Shown here in pieces: positions 34,197-41,399 of a stretch of 42,976 nucleotides of DNA. The notes under the pieces were generated by a model. It searched no databases. It had not been told where the DNA came from and worked only from the letters and a program-made list of their open reading frames with translations. The number at the start of each line of letters is the position of its first letter. The stretch's first letter is position 1. This DNA comes from an uncultured Bacteroidales bacterium (GTDB lineage: Bacteria; Bacteroidota; Bacteroidia; Bacteroidales; Marinilabiliaceae), in NCBI GenBank assembly GCA_937892095.1, contig CALAVC010000207.1:1-42976 (forward strand). The letters run 5' to 3'. A program made the position numbers and the translations under genes.

Positions 34197-36410
34197 TTAT
34201 ATGGCTGAAAGGCGCTCAACCTTGCGCACGCCACGCACTGCCTTTATTTTCTTAATTATCCCACCGAGTTCGTCGACGTTACTGACAAGGATTGTCATGG
34301 TGCCATCGAAGCCGCCCTCGGTACTATCGACATTTATATTTCTGAGTTTGGCCGAGGTGTTGCCCGTAAACAATTGCGATATGTTGCTCATTATGCCAAT
34401 ATCGTCGCTACCACTGACGTGAAGCATAACTGGGGTCATCATGCCATCGGTCCCACTCCAACGGGCATCGAGTATGCGATAGCCAAACTTACGACGCATT
34501 TCGGGTTCGTTGTGACAACCGATTCGATGGACCTTAACACCCCCAGTTGCTGAGACGAAGGCAAAGACAGGATCTCCAAAAATGGGGTTACAACAGCGAG
34601 CAAGCGAAAAGTCGATGTCGGTAAGTCCACGATCGAGAACAAGCACGTTTTTAGAAGTCGATTCGGTCCGTTGTTCATTGCCGACACGAAAGTCCTCAAC
34701 CGAATAGTTTTTAGTAGGTTCTGATGTTTTTTCTTCGCTACGCTCAATAAAGGTCTTTATGTCTGCAATAGAGAACTTGTCTTCGCCAACGGCAGACAAG
34801 AAATCGTTAATATCCTTATAGCCAGCTTCTTTCATAAGTCGGCGAAGCATTGAGTCGTTGAGCTCGAGTTTCCAGTTTTTTAGTCGTCGCTCAAGAAGTT
34901 CGCGACCAATTTCTGCCATGCGGAACGTTTGTTCGCGCAGAGCCTGACGGAGCTTTGTTTTTGCACGTGAAGTAACGACATAGTTAACCCAATCGGCTTT
35001 TGGCTCCTGATGTGGCGAAGTGAGTATCTCGACCTGATCTCCATTCTGCAACACGTAGCGAATAGACACATTACGCCCGTTGACTATGGCACCAACACAT
35101 TGGCGACCGATATTGGTATGAATGTCGAAAGCGAAGTCGAGCACCGTGGCACCCTTAGCCAATCGACGCAAATCGCCCTTGGGTGTGAAAGCAAAGACCT
35201 CTTTATCATACAGGTTGAGTTTGAAGTCTTCTATAAAATCGACACCATTAAGCTCAGGATTTTCGAGTACTTCGCGTATGCTGGCGAGCCACTTTTCCAT
35301 ATTTTGCTCAGTCTTTATGCCCTTGTATTTCCAGTGGGCAGCAAAACCTTTTTCGGCCACCTCGTCCATACGCTTTGTGCGTATCTGAACCTCAACCCAC
35401 CTATTTTCGGGTCCGAAAACTGTTATGTGCAAACTCTCATAGCCATTGCTCTTAGGCACAGAAATCCAGTCTTTAAGCCTTGCAGGGTTTGGACGATACA
35501 TATCTGTAACGACAGAATAAGCACGCCAACATTCTGCCTTTTCGTCGCGCAGTGGACAATCGATTATTATGCGGATAGCAAACAGGTCGTAGATATTTTC
35601 AAACTCCACATGCTTCTTCATTTTGTTGTATATGGAGCTGATTGTTTTTGTGCGACCTTTCATCTCGAATGGTGCTAAACCTGCGTCAGAAAGCGCGATA
35701 CGCAATGGAGCAATAAAATTCTCAATGTATTTCTCGCGGCTCTCCTTTGTTTCGTTAAGTTTGGCAGCAATGCTGTCGTAGACCTCCCTGTTGGTATATT
35801 TCATCGATTGGTCTTCCATTTCGCTCTTTATGCCGTAGAGACCCATGCGATGAGCAAGTGGGGCATAAAGATATGCCACTTCGGAGCTTATGCTTTTTTG
35901 TTCATCGGGAGCATAGGCTTTCATGTGGCGCATAAGGTTGAGACGATCGGCCAAAATAATCAGCACCACACGCACGTCTTCGGCAAAGGTGAAAAGCAAC
36001 TTACGGAAGTTGTCGTTGTCGACTGCTGGCATGCGCCCATAGAGCTCGCTCACTTTGAGCAAACCACGACAAACAGCCACAATATTTTCGCCAAAGATGG
36101 CACTAATCTGTTCGGCAGGGATATTGGCATCGCGAATAGTGTCGCACAATATGGCACCGATGACCGATGAGCGTCCGAGTCCTATCTCATCAACAACGAT
36201 ACAAGCTGTCTGAATTGAGTGGAGCAAAGCCGTGAAGCCCGTTGCCTTATAGCGAAAGACGTCGACAGTTTCTGTAGCTGTGCGGAATATATTGCGGATA
36301 TTACGCACATCGCTGGGTTGGCGGATGTCGACAGTAAGGCGAAGAAGTTGCCTATAGGCACTGCGTAGTTGCAGTCGCTCGTCAGATGTTAGTTGTGTTT
36401 GCGTTATCAT
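34197..36410 (-). CDS. RelA/SpoT family (p)ppGpp synthetase, probably hydrolase-deficient
   Basis: A full-length RSH protein of 737 residues: an N-terminal HD-like domain, a (p)ppGpp synthetase domain (GRTKTISSIYNKM, PKSNGYESLHITVFGP, VEVQIRTKRMDEVAEKG, AAHWKYKG), a TGS domain (VFAFTPKGDLRRLAKGATVLDFAFDIH, in part), and a C-terminal ACT domain. The synthetase motifs are intact. In the hydrolase domain the first histidine remains (H64), but the HD pair is C89-D90 and the following ED is R93-D94 (CDTIRD instead of HDxxED), and the later THNM-type motif is RLNLM. This points to a synthetase without hydrolase activity, RelA-like in function. A terminator hairpin sits directly in front of the start codon. 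Confidence 0.88.
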   Translation of the reverse strand: MITQTQLTSDERLQLRSAYRQLLRLTVDIRQPSDVRNIRNIFRTATETVDVFRYKATGFTALLHSIQTACIVVDEIGLGRSSVIGAILCDTIRDANIPAEQISAIFGENIVAVCRGLLKVSELYGRMPAVDNDNFRKLLFTFAEDVRVVLIILADRLNLMRHMKAYAPDEQKSISSEVAYLYAPLAHRMGLYGIKSEMEDQSMKYTNREVYDSIAAKLNETKESREKYIENFIAPLRIALSDAGLAPFEMKGRTKTISSIYNKMKKHVEFENIYDLFAIRIIIDCPLRDEKAECWRAYSVVTDMYRPNPARLKDWISVPKSNGYESLHITVFGPENRWVEVQIRTKRMDEVAEKGFAAHWKYKGIKTEQNMEKWLASIREVLENPELNGVDFIEDFKLNLYDKEVFAFTPKGDLRRLAKGATVLDFAFDIHTNIGRQCVGAIVNGRNVSIRYVLQNGDQVEILTSPHQEPKADWVNYVVTSRAKTKLRQALREQTFRMAEIGRELLERRLKNWKLELNDSMLRRLMKEAGYKDINDFLSAVGEDKFSIADIKTFIERSEEKTSEPTKNYSVEDFRVGNEQRTESTSKNVLVLDRGLTDIDFSLARCCNPIFGDPVFAFVSATGGVKVHRIGCHNEPEMRRKFGYRILDARWSGTDGMMTPVMLHVSGSDDIGIMSNISQLFTGNTSAKLRNINVDSTEGGFDGTMTILVSNVDELGGIIKKIKAVRGVRKVERLSAI

Positions 36411-36421
36411 AAATTAACCGA

Positions 36422-36464
36422 ATAAAAAACTGTGTCGGGGGATAAGTCATCTCCCGACACAGTT
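36422..36464 (-). terminator. Terminator between the beta-barrel gene and the RSH gene
   Basis: A perfect 12-pair stem (36428-36439 with 36453-36464) is followed on the minus strand by a T run. It lies 28 bases past the beta-barrel gene stop and ends only about 11-18 bases before the RSH start codon, leaving no room for a separate RSH promoter between them. Confidence 0.88.
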
Positions 36465-36492
36465 GGACGTTTTGTTGTCTGTGCGCTTTCGA

Positions 36493-37146
36493 CTAAAAGT
36501 TTATGCCGAGAGATATGAGGTTGTTAATCGTCTTCTCCTTCCAGTCGCCATCTTTAACGTAGGGCGAGAAGTCGGGTTGGAATGTGTAGCCAACGTAGAG
36601 ACGATTGATGTTGACACCCACACCCAAATTCAGACCGAACTGGAAAATCTTGGCATCGGCACCACCATCGTCTGTATCCTTGAGCCATTTGAACTTATCT
36701 TTTTCGTCGCCATCTTTTGTTGTTGTCTTACCCATGAAATTGAACTTCAAGTTAGGACCAACAAAAGGCACAATGCTAATGGGCGAATTGCTAAACGTTA
36801 GTTTGTAGGCTGCTTGAACAGGAACTGAAATGTACATGAAAGTGTTTTTTTCTTCCTCGTCATTCTCCTTTTCTTTGTTATGATTCCACGCAATATTGCC
36901 ACCGAGCTCAAGGAAGAGAGGCATGGTGGTAACGAGGTTTATTCCCTTGATGAAACCAAGAGCAACACCTTTGGTCTTCAATGGGTCTCCTATTTTAGTT
37001 CCATCGTCTTTACCCTGCATTCGCTGAGCGTCGAACGACAACTGGAAACGCTGATACCCTTCGGTATCTTGTGTGAGCTGAGCCTGCATGTTAGTAGCAA
37101 AAAGAAGAGCTACGAGGCTTGCGGCAAAAGTCTTTAATATTTTCAT
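36493..37146 (-). CDS. Outer-membrane beta-barrel protein (porin-like, PorT/OMP_b-brl type)
   Basis: A 217-residue secreted protein. The signal peptide ends at about MQA/Q (residues 1-22). The mature part has alternating hydrophobic strands such as YQRFQLSFDAQ, FMYISVPVQAAYKL, FVGPNLKFNFMG and IFQFGLNLGVGVNINRLYVGYTFQ, and ends with INF, a normal outer-membrane barrel terminus. It fits the small eight-strand Bacteroidetes barrels (OMP_b-brl). The ligand is unknown. It has a TAAATTTG -7 box upstream, divergent from the coiled-coil gene, and a strong terminator downstream. Confidence 0.8.
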   Translation of the reverse strand: MKILKTFAASLVALLFATNMQAQLTQDTEGYQRFQLSFDAQRMQGKDDGTKIGDPLKTKGVALGFIKGINLVTTMPLFLELGGNIAWNHNKEKENDEEEKNTFMYISVPVQAAYKLTFSNSPISIVPFVGPNLKFNFMGKTTTKDGDEKDKFKWLKDTDDGGADAKIFQFGLNLGVGVNINRLYVGYTFQPDFSPYVKDGDWKEKTINNLISLGINF

Positions 37147-37169
37147 TAGACTAACTTTTTTGTTGTGTG

Positions 37170-37177
37170 CAAATTTA
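37170..37177 (-). promoter_or_regulatory. Probable promoter -7 box of the beta-barrel gene
   Basis: The minus-strand TAAATTTG matches TAnnTTTG exactly, 23 bases before the ATG. It faces away from the rightward promoter at 37208-37238, so the gap holds divergent promoters. Confidence 0.5.
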
Positions 37178-37207
37178 TATCAATTATATAAAATATTCAC
37201 ACTTTGT

Positions 37208-37238
37208 TTTGACTTTAACACGTTGCGACCTAACTTCG
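37208..37238 (+). promoter_or_regulatory. Promoter of the coiled-coil/serine hydrolase unit
   Basis: TTTG (37208-37211) and TAACTTCG (37231-37238) are 19 bases apart, the standard Bacteroidetes spacing, with one mismatch in the -7 box. Its position inside the longest possible open frame is why the GTG at 37263 was chosen as the start of the next gene. Confidence 0.6.
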
Positions 37239-37262
37239 CAGAGCGAAAGAACCTTACATATT

Positions 37263-38123
37263 GTGAACAAGAAACTTATTTTAGGCATAGTAGCTGTTGC
37301 AACCGTAATAATTGCACTGCTGGTTATGCTACTGAGAGCCAACACACAAATGGCCGAGATGACCGAAATATTCACCGAAGAAAAGAATAATTTGGTCAGC
37401 GACTACGAAGAACTTTACACCGAATACACCGACCTACACACCGACAACGACTCTCTTAGTGGGTTGCTCGAAGAACAGCGTGAACGCGTCTCGCAACTGA
37501 CCGAAGAACTACAAACCCTAAAAGCTTCGAATGCCCGACGCATAAAGGAGTTGCAAACCGAGTTGACAACACTTCGGACAGTCATGCGTAGCTTCATTGT
37601 TCAGATAGACTCGCTCAACACTCGCAACACCGAGCTGACGAAAGAAAACAATGAAATGAAAGGTCGATTGGCATCTGTTAGACGCGAAAATGCGACACTG
37701 CAAGAGCAAAACGCCACACTGAACGAGAAGATGAACGTAGCCGCTCGACTCGAAGCAAAAAACATTAGCGTAGAGACGCTAAACTACAAGGACAAACAGA
37801 CAAGCAAGATTGCAAAGATTGCGAAAATAAAAGTCGGCTTTACATTGGCAAAAAACGTGTCGGCAAAAGTAGGCATGCGTAATGTCTACGTTCGCATAAG
37901 TCGCCCAGACGGCCAATTGCTCATTCACTCAAAGGCAGACACATTCCGCTACGAAGACTCAGAAATAAACTACTCGGCGCATCGCGAAGTTGAGTATGGC
38001 GGCGAAGACACTTCGAGCTACATTGTCTACTCTGTTGACGAAGGCGAGCTTATGAGCGGAAACTACGAAACAGAACTCTTTGCCGATGGTGAACGAATAG
38101 GACAAACCACGTCTAAACTATAG
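37263..38123 (+). CDS. Membrane-anchored coiled-coil protein of unknown function
   Basis: Starting at the GTG (37263) the protein has 286 residues: a short lysine-containing N-terminus, one membrane helix at about residues 5-25 (ILGIVAVATVIIALLVMLL), a long coiled coil from about 35 to 165 rich in E, L, N and T, and a C-terminal globular domain of about 100 residues with predominantly beta character (KVGFTLAKN, VYVRISRPDG, then INYSAHREVEYGGED). The topology suggests a single-pass anchor with the coiled coil and sensor-like domain in the periplasm. The upstream frame is open to 37167, but that part overlaps the promoter. No named family is recognised. A serine hydrolase follows after 16 bases. 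Confidence 0.7.
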   Translation: MNKKLILGIVAVATVIIALLVMLLRANTQMAEMTEIFTEEKNNLVSDYEELYTEYTDLHTDNDSLSGLLEEQRERVSQLTEELQTLKASNARRIKELQTELTTLRTVMRSFIVQIDSLNTRNTELTKENNEMKGRLASVRRENATLQEQNATLNEKMNVAARLEAKNISVETLNYKDKQTSKIAKIAKIKVGFTLAKNVSAKVGMRNVYVRISRPDGQLLIHSKADTFRYEDSEINYSAHREVEYGGEDTSSYIVYSVDEGELMSGNYETELFADGERIGQTTSKL

Positions 38124-38139
38124 AGCAAAGAAAGTTTTC

Positions 38140-39477
38140 GTGCGCCTAAATTTGCTACAAAAAATAGCACTTGAAGTTATTGTTGGCAGCCTTGCGGTTG
38201 CCACTTATTTTTCTCTACACGAAATAGACGTCCCGACATTTGAGAAAGCGTCGGACATTCGTCAGCCCTTGCAATATGTCATACCAGACACCGTATCACA
38301 CTCCGACCGATTGCCACTACTGACAACGGCTGTTGGCAAGCTGCTTAGAAAACAACATCTATCGGCAGGTGCACAAGTGGCAGTCAGCGCAGGCGGAAGG
38401 GTTATCTACGCCCAAAGTTTTGGTTATGCCGACCTACAAGACTCCACGCCAATGAGTAACCAAAACATTATGCGCGTAGCCAGCGTGTCGAAGTTGCTAA
38501 CGGCTGTCGGCATAATGAAACTTGTTGATGATGGGCAACTCGTGTTGAGTCAAAAAGTATTCGGCCCGACGGGCATTCTCAACGACGAAATATACGCCAA
38601 TGTTCGCGACAAGCGAATGCTAAACATAACAATAGAAAATCTCTTGAACCATTCAGGGGGGGGGACAGCTCGCTATGGCGACCCAATGTTTATGCATACG
38701 AAAATTGCGCAAATAACAGGTTGGCAACTTCCCATAAGCGTTGAGAACATCATACGCTTCATGCAAACGCGACACATGCACTTTGCGCCTGGTAGTGCAT
38801 CGGTATATTGCAATTTTGGCTATGCCATTCTTGGCGAAGTAATAGCAAAAACAACACGTTTGCCATACGAAGACTATATGCGTAGCCAAGTTTTTGCACC
38901 GCTCGGCATTGCCGATGCTCGCATAGGGCAGTCGCACAAAACAGACGCACTACCCAACGAAGTTTGCTACTACGAACCAGACACATCATATAGAGTACCA
39001 GACTATTTGTTTCCCGACTCGCTTTCGCGACGCTCTTATGGTGGGACCGACATTCACACACTTGGGTCGGCAGGAGGATGGGTGCTTAGTGCAACAGACT
39101 TGCTAAAACTTTTGCTAACAATAGACAACTTTGAGTCTATCCCCGACCAACTAACCCGAAATTCAATAGAGCAAATGACCATTCCCGATAGTCATTACGA
39201 CCCACTCGGATGGCGCAAGGTGTTGCAAGACACATGGTTTCGTACGGGAACACTTGCAGCAACTTCGGCCATAGCATGTCGCCGACCCGATGGAATATGC
39301 TTTTGCATGTTGCTGAATTGCGCCAACGACTTGGGTCCACAACTTTCGGTTATCTGCGCCAACACCATCAACGATGCTCTCAACCGCACAACATCTTGGC
39401 CCGACGACGACCTACTGAGCGAAGACACCGCATGGCAAAAATATAAAACATTGCACACCGACACGCGTAGGCGATAA
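38140..39477 (+). CDS. Beta-lactamase-fold serine hydrolase (class C / PBP4*-like)
   Basis: A 445-residue serine hydrolase with one N-terminal hydrophobic segment (a signal anchor or uncleaved signal). The three active-site motifs of the family are visible: SVSK (S-x-x-K), YCN in SVYCNFGYAILG (Y-x-N), and RTG in FRTGTLAAT in place of K/H-T-G. Such proteins include peptidases and esterases of the periplasm as well as true beta-lactamases, so resistance should not be assumed. The start is GTG at 38140. A tract of nine G at 38656-38664 encodes GGG directly after the NHS segment; the present length keeps the gene in frame. It follows the coiled-coil gene by 16 bases. Confidence 0.85.
   Translation: MRLNLLQKIALEVIVGSLAVATYFSLHEIDVPTFEKASDIRQPLQYVIPDTVSHSDRLPLLTTAVGKLLRKQHLSAGAQVAVSAGGRVIYAQSFGYADLQDSTPMSNQNIMRVASVSKLLTAVGIMKLVDDGQLVLSQKVFGPTGILNDEIYANVRDKRMLNITIENLLNHSGGGTARYGDPMFMHTKIAQITGWQLPISVENIIRFMQTRHMHFAPGSASVYCNFGYAILGEVIAKTTRLPYEDYMRSQVFAPLGIADARIGQSHKTDALPNEVCYYEPDTSYRVPDYLFPDSLSRRSYGGTDIHTLGSAGGWVLSATDLLKLLLTIDNFESIPDQLTRNSIEQMTIPDSHYDPLGWRKVLQDTWFRTGTLAATSAIACRRPDGICFCMLLNCANDLGPQLSVICANTINDALNRTTSWPDDDLLSEDTAWQKYKTLHTDTRRR
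38656..38664 (+). repeat. Nine-G homopolymer inside the serine hydrolase gene
   Basis: A run of nine G in a coding region. I saw no comparable G run elsewhere in the window. The run codes for three glycines and is in frame. Gain or loss of one G would truncate the protein after about 175 residues. Confidence 0.9.
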
Positions 39478-39493
39478 CCATTTGTAACATATT

Positions 39494-39526
39494 TTTCGTT
39501 TTTATTAGTCTTTTAATGTATATTTG
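39494..39526 (+). promoter_or_regulatory. Promoter of the symporter gene
   Basis: TATATTTG (39519-39526) matches the -7 consensus exactly. A TTTCG (39494-39498) lies 20 bases upstream as an imperfect -33 box. The 91-base leader to the ATG contains short inverted repeats but no known riboswitch that I recognise. Confidence 0.6.
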
Positions 39527-39617
39527 CAATTATAAAACGTTTTTATACATTGAGTTATAAAGGCGATTGGCGCAATTGCGAAGCGAACAATAAAAACCTA
39601 ATTCATATTCTAAACAA

Positions 39618-41297
39618 ATGCAATCGTTAGATTACGTCGTTATCGGTCTTTTTGCAGCAGCACTGATCGGTATCGTGGTATGGGTAATCAAGCAGAAGTC
39701 GAACGACTCGGCAGATTACTTCTTGGGTGGCAAAGACGCCACTTGGATAGCCATAGGCTCATCAATTTTTGCTTCGAACATTGGTTCGGAACACCTCATA
39801 GGACTTGCTGGCGCAGGTGCGTCGAGTGGCATGGCAATGGCACATTGGGAAATGCAAGGCTGGATGATACTTATTCTTGCATGGTTCTTCGTCCCGTTCT
39901 ACACACACTCGATGGTCTACACCATGCCAGAGTTCTTGGAAAAACGCTACAATCCACAGTGCCGTACCATTCTGTCGGTCATCTCACTAATCTCGTACGT
40001 GCTGACGAAAGTTGCCGTAACAGTCTATGCAGGAGGTCTTGTCTTCCAACAAGTATTTGGAATTAAAGAACTTTGGGGTATCGACTTTTTCTGGATTGCA
40101 GCCATTGGGCTTGTCATCATAACAGCCATATATACCATTCTTGGTGGTATGAGGTCTGTATTGTACACGTCTGTGCTCCAAACACCAATACTACTTTTGG
40201 GCTCACTCATAATCTTAGTACTCGGTCTTCGCGCCCTTGGTGGTTGGGACCAAATGATGGAGATTTGTGGTGCAACGCCTGTCAACGAAGCTGGCGACAA
40301 GATGACCAACCTAATACGCTCGCTCAAAGACCCCAACTTTCCATGGCTTGGTGCACTCATTGGCTCTGCAGTCATTGGCTTCTGGTATTGGTGTACCGAC
40401 CAATTTATCGTGCAACGTATTCTCTCTGCCAAGAACCTCAAAGAAGCTCGTCGTGGCACCATTTTCGGAGCATACCTCAAGCTTTTGCCCGTATTCTTGT
40501 TCCTCATACCTGGCATGATAGCCTTTGCATTGCAAGCTAAGGGCATTACGATGCCCAATGGCGAAGTATTCCGCATGCCAAGTGCCGACGCAGCATTCCC
40601 AACGCTCGTTGCTAAACTTCTACCTGCTGGTGTCAAAGGTCTGATTGTCTGTGGCATCTTGGCAGCCCTAATGTCGTCGCTTGCATCATTGTTCAACTCG
40701 TCGGCAATGCTCTTCACGATAGACTTCTACAAGCGTTTGCGCCCAAAGACTCCTGAAAAACAACTTGTAACAATCGGTCAGGTTGCCACGGTGGTTATTG
40801 TCGTACTCGGCATTCTTTGGATACCAATCATGCGCTCGGTAGGCGACGTGCTCTACACGTATTTGCAAGATGTCCAGTCTGTACTTGCACCAGGCATTGC
40901 AGCCACGTTCCTTCTTGGTGTATGTTGGAAACGCGCCTCGGCGAAAGGCGGACAAGCAGGTCTTATTGCAGGACTTATCATTGGCTTGACTCGCCTCGGT
41001 GCAAAGGTGTATTATAGCAATGTTCCCGAAGCACACAGTTCACTCTTCAAGTCTGTTTTCTTCGACTTCAACTGGCTCTACTTCTGTGGATGCATGTTTG
41101 TAGTTTGCCTTGCCATTGTTGCGATTGTGAGCCTTGCAGACAAAGCTCCTGAGTTGTCGAAAATTCAGGGTCTTGTGATGGGAACAGAGACCGAAGAGCA
41201 GAAACGCATTAACCGCGAAAGCACTAATCGTTGGGATTATATTCACTCCATAATAATTCTTGCGATTACGGTAATGTTCTACATCTATTTCTGGTAA
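39618..41297 (+). CDS. Sodium/solute symporter (SSS family, SGLT-like)
   Basis: A 559-residue integral membrane protein with about fourteen helices. Family features include the N-terminal YFLGGKDATWIAIGSSIFASNIGSEHLIGLAG region (quoted in parts: FLGGKD, ASNIGSEH), the YTMPEFLEKRY loop, ILGGMRSVLYT, and FWYWCTDQFIVQR, which resemble sodium/glucose-type symporters of the SLC5 group. The likely substrate is a sugar, but this cannot be fixed from sequence. It has its own promoter and is followed by a perfect 13-pair hairpin, so it is a single-gene unit. Confidence 0.9.
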   Translation: MQSLDYVVIGLFAAALIGIVVWVIKQKSNDSADYFLGGKDATWIAIGSSIFASNIGSEHLIGLAGAGASSGMAMAHWEMQGWMILILAWFFVPFYTHSMVYTMPEFLEKRYNPQCRTILSVISLISYVLTKVAVTVYAGGLVFQQVFGIKELWGIDFFWIAAIGLVIITAIYTILGGMRSVLYTSVLQTPILLLGSLIILVLGLRALGGWDQMMEICGATPVNEAGDKMTNLIRSLKDPNFPWLGALIGSAVIGFWYWCTDQFIVQRILSAKNLKEARRGTIFGAYLKLLPVFLFLIPGMIAFALQAKGITMPNGEVFRMPSADAAFPTLVAKLLPAGVKGLIVCGILAALMSSLASLFNSSAMLFTIDFYKRLRPKTPEKQLVTIGQVATVVIVVLGILWIPIMRSVGDVLYTYLQDVQSVLAPGIAATFLLGVCWKRASAKGGQAGLIAGLIIGLTRLGAKVYYSNVPEAHSSLFKSVFFDFNWLYFCGCMFVVCLAIVAIVSLADKAPELSKIQGLVMGTETEEQKRINRESTNRWDYIHSIIILAITVMFYIYFW

Positions 41298-41321
41298 ACA
41301 CATTACAAGCTATACCCATAA

Positions 41322-41356
41322 AGAGGCGTGTCGGTTGTTTTAGCCGACACGCCTCT
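41322..41356 (+). terminator. Probable terminator after the symporter gene
   Basis: A perfect 13-pair stem (41322-41334 with 41344-41356) around a nine-base loop starts 24 bases after the stop codon. The T run after it is short (GACTTTAG), so termination may be less efficient or bidirectional. Confidence 0.7.
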
Positions 41357-41365
41357 GACTTTAGT

Positions 41366-41398
41366 AAGTGTAAGTCGCTAAACCAGTTTAGCACACTT
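41366..41398. terminator. Second hairpin, probably for the leftward gene
   Basis: A perfect seven-pair core (41377-41383 with 41386-41392) is extended by an outer arm AAGTG/CACTT (41366-41370, 41394-41398). It sits between the symporter terminator and the end of the leftward Ig-like gene and may end that transcript. Confidence 0.4.
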
Positions 41399-41399
41399 A

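Noticed and set aside
37167..37262. Longer N-terminus of the coiled-coil protein starting at 37167.
   Set aside because: A promoter with 19-base spacing lies inside this extension, and the extension is not hydrophobic or conserved-looking. The GTG at 37263 gives a clean membrane anchor.
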